A DNA stretch of 64,000 nucleotides from assembly GCA_033807695.1 (NCBI GenBank), contig CM066300.1:4340001-4404000 (forward strand). Reading direction: 5' to 3'. Origin of the DNA: Daedaleopsis sinensis. Its lineage: Eukaryota > Basidiomycota > Agaricomycetes > Polyporales > Polyporaceae. Shown here in pieces: positions 22,526-34,375 of this stretch (position 1 is its first letter; each line of letters begins with the position of its first letter). Made by a program: the position numbers and the translations under genes. Under the pieces are notes generated by a model. It was not told the origin of the DNA and searched no databases. It saw only the letters and a list, made by a program, of their open reading frames with translations.

Positions 22526-24296
22526 CTAGGAGTTCTCGACTGCAGGTGTGAAGATTTTGATTTCGTCTTGCATGAGGTACACCCCACCACGGCGCCCGCG
22601 CGGGATAGTCTTCTTCACAACGCGATATGGGAGTGTGGACCGCACCGGGTAGCGGAAGATCGGCGCGATGTCAGATGTGTAGTAGTCCGAGATCAGAACT
22701 TGCGCAGTGTCCAGGCCCGTCGATGGCGCGCCGATGCGAGCGTGCGGATGCAAGTCGAAGAGGAGGACCTCCGCGTCCTTCTCCGTGGATTTGCGGTCGA
22801 ACGACAGCGCGACCCGCGACCCCATGGTAGATATGGACGGCCAGTCGCTGCCCCCGGAAGGAAGGCAGATGACACGCGCGCCAAGGTCAACCCACTCTTC
22901 CCATGGTATTACCATTGGCGACGCCGTGTCCCGATCCTGGTTTGCGAGCGTGCGGATGGTGGAGAGCGGGATGAACACGATGACGCTGCTGTTTTCACCG
23001 GCGCGAATACTGATCCCGTACCTCAGGACAAGCACGGTAAGGTCCGGGTTACACTCGAAATGCGGCGGACAGTCGGAGGAGGTGGTGGGTGGTCGCTGGA
23101 TGTAACACTCGATCGCATTCGGGTCGCATCCTGTCGCTAAAAGGGGAAGTTGCAAGTGACAGATGAATATCAGGGAACTCTCGGTGTCGTCATCCGGGTT
23201 GAAGTCGTCCATATTGCACACGTATATGTCTGTCCCAAGGATCGCCAGGACATGAGAGGAGTCCACAATGCGGCACCGCATGTCAAAATTCTGCATGCTC
23301 ACTTCGACGCCGGCGTAGTCAGACTGGCAATCAGGTTTGTTAGCTCATCCGCTATAAGAAATAGATATATAAACATAAAATGCACCTGGATGTCGAACGA
23401 CCAAACGAGTTCACCGGTTTTCCAGTTGAAGACATACATACTGGTCCACTCCCCGAAAATGGTCCATTCGATCAGATCTCCGACCACTGCGATCTCTTCG
23501 ACCAGCTCACCCAGAGGCATGCCAGCTCGGACGGTATCATCACCCTCAAGTTCTATTTCCGCCGCAAGGGGATGATGCCCTCCACCACGGGAAAGAGAAA
23601 GGAGGTAGCACCTGGGAATCCTGTCGTAGTAAAAGTTTTGTTTCACTCAGAACGCCGATGAATTGAGACATAGCACCTTTAGACGCACTCGTTTTCCTGC
23701 AGTGCTGTCAGCACGATCAAATCTTGGGCGACATCCACTGTACAAGACCCGATGTCGTCGACAGTTGAGAAATAGTTTCGAGTGTCGATCTTCCAAGATT
23801 TTTCGACAATGCCCATGTAGGGTGCGGCAGGACGGTATATGGTGAGAGAACGCTGATCATTCCCCTCCCTCGCAGCGTAGGCAAAGACGTCCGAGGCGTG
23901 TACGTAGAATTGGCGAGATTTGCGAGGGGCAGGATGAGTGCGATAGGGAATCTCCTCAGTATCCCAAGCCGCCTGCAAGTACTCCCGCATAGATCTCGAA
24001 CGATCCGCTATAGAAGATCTTGACGGGCAGTCTTGCATCCCGGAGGCAACTAGTGCGATCTTGTACTGGATGGAGCTCGTGTCTTGGATGATCGCTTTCC
24101 ATAGTCGACACACCTAAAGTGTAGTAGAACGTGAAGAGCAGTGCACCAAAAGACATGGGTACTTGCTCACCTCCTGACATACGAAGAGATCGTCAACACC
24201 AAGCTCGTTGAGGATTTTCGCTTGGATCTCTTTCGGAACCCCATGCAAACCCATTCCTGCGATCTTGGCTTGTGCTTTAGGAGTAGACGAGTCCAT
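22526..24296 (-). CDS. F-box-like protein, agaricomycete type
   Basis: Exons 24171-24296, 23689-24113, 23386-23620 and 22526-23323 sum to 528 codons. The N-terminus matches an F-box: GVPKEIQAKILNELGVDDLF followed across an intron by VCRLWKAIIQDTSSIQYKIA. F-box proteins recruit substrates to SCF ubiquitin ligases through Skp1. The remaining 450 residues contain repeated beta-strand-like segments (for example TSMYVFNWKTGELVWSFDI, LGTDIYVCNMDDFNPDD, DAEVLLFDLHPHARIG) consistent with a propeller, as in the large F-box families of agaricomycetes; this is inference. The second donor was chosen as GTGCGT because it keeps frame with acceptor GACAG. The LINE inserted immediately downstream, probably within its 3' UTR. 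Confidence 0.75.
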
Positions 24297-25420
24297 CTGG
24301 CGGCGTATAGCCGCAGTCAGTACTATTGGTCAGAAGTGGATTGCAGAGGATGAGGAGGAGGAGGAAGATGATTGAAGTACCAATTCAAGTTGTTACTAGT
24401 GCCTCAATGACGTAATCACTATGTACCTACTATCTAGTATTGATCTTGTATCAGTCTAGACCGGTCTATACCGGTCCTCACAGGTCCATACCAGCAACTC
24501 ACAATTGTGCGCAACTTCGTTCACTAGTCTAACCGACCGCCCTCACCCTTCTCAATGACCAGGGGTTTGCTTTTACTTGTTTCTTCCGCACCTGCCAGTA
24601 CTAGTGCGGCACAGATCCCACTCAGGCAGTCGTCCGAAATTTTTCTATCAGGCAGTCTGGATTGAACTCGTTTGCGGATGAGATACGTCAGAACGACAGG
24701 AATAGCTGCGGGGGTGGTATGTCTCGGCGAGGACAACGAGCCGTTCGTTCAGGAAAGCGCAGGCTGAGGTGAGTCCGCCGCCGCCGCGCGCACAACGTAT
24801 GCTGGCGACGAATCGCTATGAAACGGGAGACGCGAGCACACACCTCCCTGTCCTAGCTTGTCCCGCTGTGGCAGTGGCACGCCGGAGCATCCAAAGGCAG
24901 CAGGCGCGAAGGCGGCTGCCCACTGCCAGGTGCGGCACGCCGCGGTTGGTTCGATCAGCAGGATGTTCGTGGGCCGTCTGTTCAAACGCACGGCGTCCAC
25001 GGGTGATGCGGATGCTTGCGCTCGACCTAAGTCTTCCGATGTGCATGTGGCAGAACGATGAGCGGATTGATCAATATCAATGGTTGGAGTTGGACCGCGT
25101 GAAGCAATATGCACGTACTGGAAGAAGGGATTCTTACTGTACTTTTAGTCCGATTTTTCATTATACACGAGCATGGAGTATATGTACATGTACTGCATGC
25201 ATATGTCAGTACACGGGCCCCGCCGAGTTGATAGGTTTCCTCGTCCGGCTTGCATCTGGACATCTGCTGGGGTTCCTCCAACGGTCTGCATAAGTAACCG
25301 CGTCGATAATCATTGATGACGTCAGTCCAGTGGCTTCAGACGCATATATGCCGCAAGTAACCGAGAGCGGGCGAGTTAGCTTTCACAATATTGCTCCCAC
25401 AGACTCGTCCCGGTCCTGTC
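24297..25420. other. Intergenic between F-box gene and conserved fungal gene
   Basis: About 1.1 kb without a supported gene, lying between the 5' ends of two divergent genes. Short direct repeats of ACCGGTC/ACCGGTCC occur near 24460-24478. Nothing else is recognisable. Confidence 0.5.
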
Positions 25421-26957
25421 ATGCCTACCACCCGCGCACGAGAAGCAGCCGAACAGCGTGACCTCGGGGCACGGCCGCTTGGAGAGGACAACTTGAACAA
25501 GAGTCAGCCTTCCAGCACTGGCACCAGCAAGTCCGCATCCAAGGCCAAGAAGCGTACGTCTACCGCCAAGAAGCCCGCCTCCAGCAGGAAGCCGGCGTCG
25601 AAGAACAAGAGCGAGGCAGTCACGGAGAACAAGGAGGAGAGCCACACCACCATTGGAGAGAAGCGGGACGCAGCTGAGCAGGAGCAGGACGAGTCGGCGC
25701 CAGCCCACAAGAAGCTGAAGACCGAGGCCGCGGAGGAGAGCGGCAAGCACGACAAGACGGAGACGCACGATAAAGGGCAGGATGCGTATCAGACCGGTGG
25801 GTTGCGCATCTATGCGCCTCATTCAGGTCTGCTCCCTGTTCACCGACGAACGCCCTCCCCTCCTAGGAACTATCGAACGCGGCCACATTTACTTCTTCTA
25901 TCGGCCCAAGGTCGAGCTCGAGGAAGCCAAGTCCCTCGACGATGTCCAGCGTTTCTACATGCTCCTCGTCCCTCGGCCTCCCCAGTTCGCGTCATCCGCG
26001 GACACGCCCGCGGCCCAGGCGAACGATGACACGGTCCAGGAGATGAGCCTGGTCGAGTCCGGAGCAGATGCCGTTCCCGCCAAAGAACCCCTGGGCCGCT
26101 CGAAGAAACAATTTCGCCTGATGGTCGTCGGTAAGAAGGGCCTACCGGATCCCGAAGCCGGAGGACGCAAACAAGCCTTCTGGGCGTCGGTGAGTACGGT
26201 TGGCGAGAACCTCAAGAAGCTCGAAGAAGGTCTTGGTGGGAGCACGTACGAGACGAAGACACGGGGTAAGTATCCCGACGGACGAGATACCGACTTCCGA
26301 GTGCCTCCGCAGGGCAGCTGACTCCCGGTTTGTTCTGCAGGTACGCGTCATCAGGGACCAGCCCGACTCGCAGCGCGGGGTGCATATGCGATTGTGAACA
26401 ACGAGGCCAAGACGCCTTCCCAGCGGGAGACCCATCTCGGATACCACCTCTCGCACCCGTCCCCAGAGCAAATGGGCGAGGTACAGGAGACATTGGGTAT
26501 TCATCAAGCGTCCTCGTTTGTGTTGCAGGTGAAGAATCCCTTGGCGCCGAACTCTGGGCCGGGACAAGGGTTGCCGAAGGGGAACCGTGCGGACTACCCA
26601 GACGATATCATGCAGGACGTGTTCGGCAAGGGTGGCCACAGGGGACGAGAGTCATATGGTCTCCGATTTGCAGCATGCGAGAGGAAGGAGATGCTCGACT
26701 ACGAAGGTGCAGAGCTACTGTTCATCGCAGCAAGGAGCGGTGAGCAGGGCTTGGAGCAGAGTCTTGGTGAAGAACGAGGACAGGGCGAGTCCGACAGAGC
26801 AACTTATGCTGGACCACCGGTGCTGACGATACGATCTGCAGCCTTGGAGGAAGTCGAGAAGAGCGAGAGCAACGAGTCCATCGAACAGGTCATGAAGGAG
26901 CTGGCAATGGACGAGAGCGAAATCCCTGCCAATCCCCTCGAGGGCGAATGGGCGTGA
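25421..26957 (+). CDS. Conserved fungal protein with basic N-terminus, function unknown
   Basis: Exons 25421-25796, 25867-26265 and 26341-26957 give 463 residues with frame kept at both joins. The first 130 residues are Lys/Ser/Glu-rich with nuclear-signal-like runs (KAKKRTSTAKKPASSRKPAS, HKKLK). The rest is a conserved globular region: IERGHIYFFYRPKVELEEA, KKQFRLMVVGKKGLPD, ARLAARGAYAIVNNE, THLGYHLSHP, ASSFVLQVKNPLAP, and YEGAELLFIAAR. I recall ascomycete relatives carrying the label BTB domain transcription factor, but I see no clear BTB fold and do not assign that function. Nuclear location is suggested by the basic head. Confidence 0.78.
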
Positions 26958-27187
26958 GCGCAGCTAGGGGTTGCTTGCGGAGAGAAAAGATGGAGGATGA
27001 GGAAGAAGTTCATCACCATGTACTATATCGCGGTTGTGTCACGCACGAATTTCTTGACCGTGAACTCTGGCGTTGATTGACACGCAAGTCAAGTGCGCAG
27101 GGATGCAGTCAGGGTATACTTCGTGAAGAATGGCGTGAAAGATACAAGTACATCATACATCAATGCGGTGCGCGAGCGTCCACGTCG

Positions 27188-28023
27188 TCACGACTCGGGC
27201 TCTTCTGCGTCTGTATTGATCCTGAGCACTTTGATCCACTCTCGATAGTTGAACTGCCCGTTCCTCGTGAACGGCCCCTTCAGGAACTTGTCGATCTGGG
27301 ACGTGCTCATCAGCATCCACCAACCCTGACATACCGGACTAGCCGACCAAGGCGCACGCTGTCGAGCAGCACAAAGCCCGAGGCAAAACACTCACCTCGT
27401 GCTCCTCCATGCGCTCCCCCACGTCCCCGAGCCACTTGCGGACCTCGTCGCACTTGACGAAGCCCGTGTCGCCCTCGTCGAAGCACTCGAACGCGGCGAG
27501 CAGCTCCGCCTCCGCGTCGAAGTCGTACAGGTGTTCGCCCATCATCGTCAGGAACATCGGGAACGTGATCCCGCGGTCCGTGCTGCTCCCGCCCCCGTCG
27601 TCCGACGCGCCGCGCGAATGCAAGCCACCCCCGCGCCGGTCTCCGGGACGGTCGGCGAGCAGCTGGTCGAGCGTCGAGCGGCCTGGGCTGATGCCTGGAT
27701 ATGCGAGATGCATGTCACGGGCAGGGAGCGTGGGGGAGGGTGTAGGGGGGCGGTCACGATCAGTGGCTCGCCGTCAGGGAGAGTCAAGGGCACGCACCAA
27801 GGGAAGCAAAGATGTGCTTCAGATCCTGCTCGTTCACGAGTCCGTCTCCGTCGTGGTCGATGAGCGAGAACGCCTCGCGGAACTGCTGGATCTGCGGCGG
27901 GGAGAAGAGCGAGAACACGCCGGACGGCTCGCGGCGCGCGCGCGACTTCTGCGACTTCGTGAGCTTGCTGGGGCTGCTTGTCGGCGTGATGTCTGGAGAG
28001 AGCCCGTACGGATAGCGCGACAT
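27188..28023 (-). CDS. Myosin II regulatory light chain (EF-hand protein)
   Basis: Exons 27798-28023, 27396-27694 and 27188-27295 sum to 210 residues. The family binds the neck of conventional myosin II and acts in cytokinesis and septation. After a 35-residue basic tail comes SGVFSLFSPPQIQQFREAFS; Ser34 aligns with the phosphorylated Ser19 of vertebrate light chains, while the neighbouring Thr18 position is Pro33. EF-hand 1 is intact (IDHDGDGLVNEQDLKHIF). A Gly/Ser-rich insertion between EF1 and EF2 (near residues 95-115) is longer than in animals. EF-hands 2-4 have degenerate loops (FDEGDTGFVKCDEVRKW; FLKGPFTRNGQFNYREWIKV), normal for light chains. For exon 3 an upstream in-frame acceptor would add 11 residues; I chose the shorter form because EEHEID fits the family. 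Confidence 0.85.
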
Positions 28024-29432
28024 AGCGGTCGAAGGACGCGTGGTGAGGACGAGGGAGGAGTGAGGCGAAGGTGAGGAAGAGAGGCGTCCGTGTTCGGATA
28101 CAGGCGCCTGTAATGATTCTACTGAACGCTTGCTTCGCGAGACGTTACCAAATAGGCAAGAGTTGTGATTCGGACATTGACGCCGTTACCGATGTTCGCA
28201 AATAGTACCCCTATCGTCCCCGCATAAATGCGATAGATAGCCAATGCAGAATTTAGAGAGCTTAAATTTATATGCGACAAGACACATTGTGGACGACGAA
28301 GAAGAAACGTTTATTCTCGAATGTAGAGTCCTCCGAGAAGATGAAGCGGCGGCGTGCTCTTGTCTCGGTGACTACCCTTGGACCAGGCGCAGATGAAAAC
28401 AACGTGGTCTTGGACAGCGTCTCTGCAGGCTTTTGATAAAACTACTGGTCCTGGTAATTTGCGCCTGCAGACAAACTAGTCTTGACGCAAAGACTTCCTT
28501 TGACAGCGTGCAAGCGCTCTGCATTCGGCTCGCAACCTCTCAGGTACTTAGATGAACATACAGTCGTACAATGTAGTGGTGCAAGAACTGACGTCAGTTC
28601 TCGAGCCACTTCCGAGCTGCCACTACTAGGAATGTCGGATTGGGCACGTCCATATGACACCAAAGCCCTTTGTACATTCGTGTCGAACAGCTGCTAGGGA
28701 TTTATTTATGGTAACATTGACAGGACACCTCCGTGCCTACATATAAAGAGGAGCACATCTGAACGTTCAACAACTGATAGTCAGACATGACGCCTGCGTT
28801 CAAGTTATCAGCATTAACCACTTGGCGACAGTGTCCATGCAGAGACACACGGTAACACGGCACTCAGCGTGAACCCCGGGCCAATGCCTCTTGTGAACTA
28901 CCGGTGATGAGGACGTAAGTTACTAGGTGCAGTTGGGAATTTGACTTGAATGAACTTACGACAACTCAGCTTCATATTACATCTTGATTGAGTATATCTA
29001 GCGAGATACATAGTGGCCGACTACATGTTAGTAGACGGTGACACGACAAAGTGCTATCCACGATAGCACGAACAAAGCTGATAGGATGCCATGGCTTTGC
29101 CCACGAGAGACGTGAGACCCCACCCAGATAGTGGATCATGTCGACCCATGTGTTGTCGGACAGCAAAGGGTACTACACCTTCTTAACCCCCATCATTCGT
29201 CATGCATCAGCCTTGAGCTGAAGTTTGAGCTTGCGATCCTATCCCGATGAACACATTTCATAGATACAAGAGTGTCAACTAAAGAGCAATCAGCACATCC
29301 ACATATGAATACACCTTCCAAGCAAAGATACATATGGGGCAAAGAGCGAAAGTATCTCAAGCGATGGTGAGACTGCGAACGTCTGAATGCGAGATTAGCA
29401 AATGCCCGCCCACGTCGTCCATCGACGTACCT
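28024..29432. other. Intergenic, no supported gene
   Basis: About 1.4 kb, more AT-rich than its surroundings, between the 5' end of the light-chain gene and the 3' end of the first dehydrogenase. No coding pattern, RNA gene or repeat stood out. Confidence 0.5.
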
Positions 29433-30426
29433 CTAAACCTTGTTCTCGCCAATCTTCTTCCAGAGGAAAGCAAGGACCAGCCCGCGCGGGAGCCACTGCA
29501 AGAGCTTGTACAGCCCAGACGTCTTCGCCAGGGTCAAGTACCGCGGCGGGTGGGGCTGCAAGACGGCCTTCACGACCTGCCGCGCGAACACGTCTGTGGG
29601 CGTGGGCTTGTTCTCCTGCACGAGCTCGAGCTTCTTCATGATGGGGCCCTTGTATGCGCTCCAGAGAGAGTCGTCCGGGATGTGGATGCGCTTGAGCTGG
29701 TTCGACACGATGTTGGACCTCACGCCGCCAGGGGCGAGGAGCACGACGTTGATCTTGAGAGGTGTGCATTCCATCTGGAGCGTCTCGGTGATCGAGTGGA
29801 CGGCGGCCTTGCTGGAGCAGTAGGGTCCGCTCCAAGGGATGGGACTGAAGGCGCGCATTGGATTTCTGCAGACGATGAGCATGAGTGTGCGAACTCACAT
29901 GTGCGCAGTCACGGAGCCAACATTGACGATAGTTCCTTTCTCGCGAGCGGCCATGTGGGGAATGACAGCCTTGCACATGCGCAGTATGCCGTAGACATTC
30001 GTGTCGTACGTCTGCATGATCTCCTCCATAGAGTAGTCAATGAGAGGGGCTGCAGAGCATCTGTGAGCAGGGAGAGGGAAGGTATGCATGGGTCATGGTA
30101 CACACCGGTGCCAGACATCCCCGCATTGTTATAGAGCACGTCAATCTGGCCCTCCTTCTCAATGACCGCGCGCACGACCTCCTTGACGCTCTCATCCTTC
30201 GTCACGTCCAGCGGGAACTTGCGGATGTTCTCGTGCTTGAGTTCGTCCATGGTCTCCAGCCTGCGCGAGGTCGCATAGACTATGCAGCCCTTCGCAGCGA
30301 ACTCCTGCGCACTATGAGAGCCATTAGCTATAGCTCGTGCACAGGAGTAGAGAGGACGCACATCGCAAAGCCACAACCACCCTTGGAGCACCCGGTGATG
30401 AGAGCGACAGTCTTGCTGCTAGCCAT
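29433..30426 (-). CDS. Ayr1-like short-chain dehydrogenase (SDR), copy 1
   Basis: Classical SDR of the 1-acyl-dihydroxyacetone-phosphate reductase type; the relatives use NADPH in lipid metabolism at the ER or lipid droplets, but substrate here is inference. The cofactor motif is TGCSKGGCGFA near the N-terminus, followed by GCIVYATSRRLETMDELK, the adenine-ribose Asp region FPLDVTKDESVKEVV, NNAGMSGT, GTIVNVGSV, and catalytic Tyr/Lys in YCSSKAAVHSITETLQMEC. The end reads LPRGLVLAFLWKKIGENKV, with a hydrophobic stretch as in membrane-attached Ayr1. At least four exons; exon 1 is 30362-30426 and exon 2 begins at 30311. Member of a four-copy tandem cluster, all on this strand. Confidence 0.85.
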
Positions 30427-30850
30427 GGCGTCGACGAGACTGTCCTGGGAGAGATAAGGAGAAGGTCATATGGGGGCGGGGGGCGCACGGCCAGCTTAAA
30501 GCCAGAGTATTATGCTTCGCCGTGAGAGTTCGATGGACACAGAAGCTGCATGTCAGCGGCGAAGTGCCAGCAGCCGGTGCCTGTCATGATCAACGCGCCG
30601 GCGAGCAGAGTTAGAGTCTCAGGTCCATGCCCGTGTGTGTGCGGTTTACACGCTCATCGGAGACCCGGGAGAGTTCCAGCAGCGGAAGGTGTAAATGTGC
30701 AGGCTAAGAGTGGCTGTTGAGGAGGACGGAGGTCAAGGGCGCTCGGCTAGCGCAGGCGTTGAGTGACCAAAAAGGGAATACATCAGAATAGCCGGATTTT
30801 GAAGCGCCGTCCGCGTATACCAAACAGGCTTGTGGTCAACAACCACGAAG

Positions 30851-31255
30851 TACTCTATGCTAGGCTTGTTCTACTTGAGAGGGTGGGTAAGGGACCCTCC
30901 CGTGAGAACGTCGGAGTGCCAATCCGACGCAGTGAGCGCCTATATGAAATCACCGCCACCGTGCACCCCAGGAGCCTTGAGCGCTAGAGCCTTCAGCCTC
31001 GACGCTCATGGCAGGACGTTTGGGTCCAATTTTAACCTCATTGAAAGTGCACAATCAATCCTCGAGCTGAAGCTCTTGCTAATAAGCCAAAATTCGACTG
31101 CTCAATACGCCATACGGTGGCGAAGGTGTGTGTGAGCTTCCGCATTAAAACTCCGACGTTCTCACGGGGGGTCCCTTACCCACCCTCTCAAGTAATACCA
31201 GCCTCTCTATTAAGGGACGCAATACGAGAGGCTGGCATGCGAGCCTACTCTATGC
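30851..31255. mobile_element. Small inverted-repeat (MITE-like) element between SDR copies 1 and 2
   Basis: Two arms of about 55 bp, 30862-30917 and 31150-31204, are inverted copies; the core GTGAGAACGTCGGAGT with the adjoining GAGGGTGGGTAAGGGACC matches almost base for base. Outside them TACTCTATGC occurs as an exact direct repeat at 30851-30860 and 31246-31255. The right side has an extra hairpin (CCAGCCTCTC / GAGAGGCTGG, 31198-31234). No coding capacity. A 9-10 bp duplication would suit a Mutator-like family; that assignment is tentative. Confidence 0.6.
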
Positions 31256-31269
31256 CGTGTTGACGATAT

Positions 31270-32160
31270 CTACAAATTCTTGCCTCTCCAGGCTGCACTC
31301 ATGTGTCCTTCGCCCCATATGCGCCACAGATACCGCAAAGCCCATCCCCGAGGCACCCACTGCAGGTGCAGGCAACCCATCCACGAGCTGGTCCCAAGTG
31401 TCATGTACCTCGGCGGCAGGAGGACGTGGTGTACCACTTTCTGCGCGAACCTGTCGGCAGGCATGGGGCTATTTGCCTGGCTCATGAACATCTTGTGAAG
31501 CACTGGCACGGACTCGATGTAGTCCGTGTACAGACTGTCTGGCGAGAGATGTACGCTCGCACCCTGGTTGACGGCGATGTTCGACTTCACGCCGCCCGGC
31601 GCGCACTCCATGTACAGCGTGTCCGCGACGGAGTGTACTGCGGCTTTGCTCGACGCGTAGATTCCCGCCCATGGTATGGGTCTGCAAACGACGCGGATCA
31701 GATGTCATTCTCCGGAAACACCCAGCCTGGCTTCGAACACGCACAGGTCTGCGGATATAGAGCCAACGGTACCCCTTCTGCGTGCGGCCATGTGCGGTAT
31801 CGCAGCTTATACCGTCCGACTGACGGAGAACACGTTAGTGCTGGATTTCTTGCATCTCGGTGTCGATGATGGGGCCTAAGAATGCCAAGGTTCGTCTTGC
31901 TGAGTGTCGCAGATACATATACTAATATCACTCACTCGTGTATCCTAGTCTAGCGTTGTTAACAAGAACATCTCCGACCCTCCTTTTCGATGACGGTCTT
32001 CACGGCGGCTTGGACATCCTCCGAGTCATCCTTTGTAACGTCCAACGTCAATTTGTGGATGTTTTTCGGACTGGAGACCCCCCATAGCTTCAAGCCGGTG
32101 AGCAGTCGCGTAGACGACGCATCCTTGGGCTGCAAACTCCTCGCACCTATACGTGGCATC
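31270..32160 (-). pseudogene. Decayed SDR, copy 2
   Basis: Clearly related to its neighbours but broken. On the minus strand it reads EEFAAQGCVVYATAHRLEAM, then changes frame to NIHKLTLDVTKDDSEDVQAA and VKTVIEKEG, then changes again. Farther on, IYASSKAAVHSVADTLYMEC keeps Tyr and Lys, but the next block jumps straight to APGGVKSNIAVNQG, lacking about nine residues present in the other copies. The N-terminal cofactor exon (TGCSKGG) is absent. The tail is preserved (YMTLGTSSWMGCLHLQWVPR). Confidence 0.75.
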
Positions 32161-32277
32161 CTCATTGAACAACGCCCGCACGAAAACGCAGAGTACCTTG
32201 TCCTCAGTCTTCGCCAGGTGCTGTTGGAGATGGTCGTCTTCCTGAAGGAAGAAACACTGTAGAACACTCAACATGCC

Positions 32278-32875
32278 TCAGTATCGCCAGCAGAAGCGGC
32301 CCGGTGTGGGAAAGAAGCAACATGCTTCCATTGCCGCGAACGAGCAGATGAACAACATGTATTCCAAGTAGAGCACGTCGGTGAGCGAGTGTACTGCGGC
32401 CTTGCTGGACAGTACGGGCCGCGCCATGGAAAAGATTGGAGAGGAAGCATAAGGCGAGTCCACGTCCGGAGACATGACCTGAGGTGACTCACATCTCGTC
32501 GTCGACCGTGGCGGAGCCGATGCTCATGTAGTGCAGCGTCCGCGGGACGCCATGCCTTCGCCATCATGATATTGATGATGTCCTCCATCGCAAGCAAGTG
32601 CTCCTGAATACCCTGTAATTGGTCTCGAATGGTCCTAAAAGTGCGTACCAGTGTTGCTGATGCCAATATTGTTAACGAGCACGTCGATCTGCCCTTTTGC
32701 GTCGACAAGAGCCTATACGACCTCCTTGACGTTTTCGTTCTTGACGTCCACTGGGGCGAGTTTCCGGATATTCTCACGGGCTCTCCATCACCTCCTTTCT
32801 GCGTGCTGTCGCGTATAGGAGGAAATCTTTTGCAACGAACGCTCCAAATCTTGTTCGAATTGAGGCACTTACGAC
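32278..32875 (-). pseudogene. Decayed SDR, copy 3
   Basis: Fragments in several frames: AFVAKDFLLYATARRKEVME, then NIRKLAPVDVKNENVKEVV, an in-frame TAG (32713-32715), then ALVDAKGQIDVLVNNIGISN, and later LSSKAAVHSLTDVLYLEYM in which the catalytic Tyr position is lost. The N-terminal cofactor exon and the C-terminal part are missing. More degraded than copy 2. Confidence 0.72.
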
Positions 32876-33002
32876 TAACACAAGTCGAGCATATCACTCT
32901 GACGCCGGACCCGGGGAACGAACTTTCTGCACAGCCACATCCCAATCAAAACTTCGTAATCAAGTTCAGATGGTAGGCAGGTGGAGGGGGTTTGACATGA
33001 GA

Positions 33003-34009
33003 CTAAGTGCGCTTCTGCGGCACCTGGCTATACCTTCCCCAAATGAGTCGCAGCACCGAGCCCCGTGGCAACCAGTGGAAGAACTGATAAATCGTAGACA
33101 TCCGCCCGAGCGTCATGTACCTTGGAGGCCGACGCTGCAACACGGCACCGACGACCTTCTCGGCGAACGCGTCCGTAGGCATGGGGCTGTTCGTCTGGCT
33201 GCTGTTGAGCTTCTTGAGGATCGCCTCCGCGTAGTCGGAGTAGAGACTGCCCTGGGGAAGGCTGACGCGCGGGGCTTGATTGGCAGCGATGTTCGACTTG
33301 ACTCCCCCAGGAGAGACAAGGACGACGTCGATGTTGAGGGGGGTGCACTCCATGTAGAGAGTGTCGGTGATCGAGTGGACCGCGGCCTTGCTCGAGCAGT
33401 ACGGAGCTCCCCACGGGACTGGACTAGGGCCCGAACTCGTCAGAGAGATGAGGAGCTGATGCAGGGCAAATATGCTCACATTTCACCGCCTATTGAGCCT
33501 ATGTTGACGATCGTGCCGCGTTTGCGGGCAGCCATGTGGGGGATGACGGCTTTGGCCATACGGATGACGGAGAATACATTCGCATCGTAGAGCTGCATTA
33601 TCTCCGATATATCAATGTCGATGAGCGCACCTATCACCCTCCGTTAGATGTCCGCGGTTGGGTACGCGAGAGACCGTAAGTGAGACTTACCAGAGCTGCT
33701 GATGCCGGCATTGTTGACCAAGACGTCAATCTGACCGTCGGCTTCGATGACGGTGCGCACAGCCTCCTGCACGTTCTGGTCGTTGGTTACGTCTAAAGCT
33801 AGCTTTCGGACGTTGCCATGCGTCAAGTCGGCCATGGACTCGATCTTGCGCGCTGTGGCGTAGACGATGCATCCTTTGCTTGCGAATGCCTCGCATCTGC
33901 AACAGCGTGAGCATCTCCTGCTGAGCGAGCAAGTGTCGACATACAAGGCAAACCCGATGCCGCCTTTGGAGCAGCCAGTGACGAGAACGACCCTCTTTCC
34001 GCTGGACAT
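33003..34009 (-). CDS. Ayr1-like short-chain dehydrogenase (SDR), copy 4
   Basis: Readable full-length copy: start MSSGKRVVLVTGCSKGGIGF, then across an intron CEAFASKGCIVYATARKIES, LALDVTNDQNVQEAVRTVIE, QIDVLVNNAGISSSGALIDI, MAKAVIPHMAARKRGTIVNI, and APYCSSKAAVHSITDTLYME with catalytic Tyr and Lys. The end is FHWLPRGSVLRLIWGRYSQV. Introns lie near 33900, 33640 and 33430-33480. Same orientation and about the same exon pattern as copy 1, so the cluster grew by tandem duplication. Its 5' end faces the FCP1 gene. Confidence 0.85.
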
Positions 34010-34375
34010 GAGGGACTGGTGATGGTTCGAGGACAAGGGGGCCAGGCACGGAAGCCGCACTCGTGGGAGAGGGACTCGCGTGCTTTGTCATCCGTGCCCA
34101 TGAGGAGAGGCCTGGGCTCTGTTGAGTGAGATGAAGGTCATGGCAGGATGTGTGTGTTGCGAGATGAGTTGTCCGCGAGAGTCGGGACGGAGGCTAGAAG
34201 TTGACGTGCGCCAAGGAGAGCGCAGGCGTTGAGTAGGGGGAGGCCAAACAGAGGACAACAGGACAGGCGTCTCCGGGACGAGGCAGCCGGGGCGGAAGGT
34301 TGGAACAAGACTGCAGCTCGGGCGGATATAGAGTCCTTCGCGGCCAATCCTCGAGAGCTCCCTCTGCCGACGCTC
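34010..34375. promoter_or_regulatory. Divergent promoter region, SDR copy 4 and FCP1
   Basis: 366 bp between two divergent start codons. No clear TATA box or known site was recognised. Promoter role is inferred from position. Confidence 0.35.

Noticed and set aside
30853..31210. CTCTAT direct repeats as the duplication of the small inverted-repeat element
   Set aside because: Six bases is a weak match; the exact ten-base TACTCTATGC just outside explains the boundaries better.
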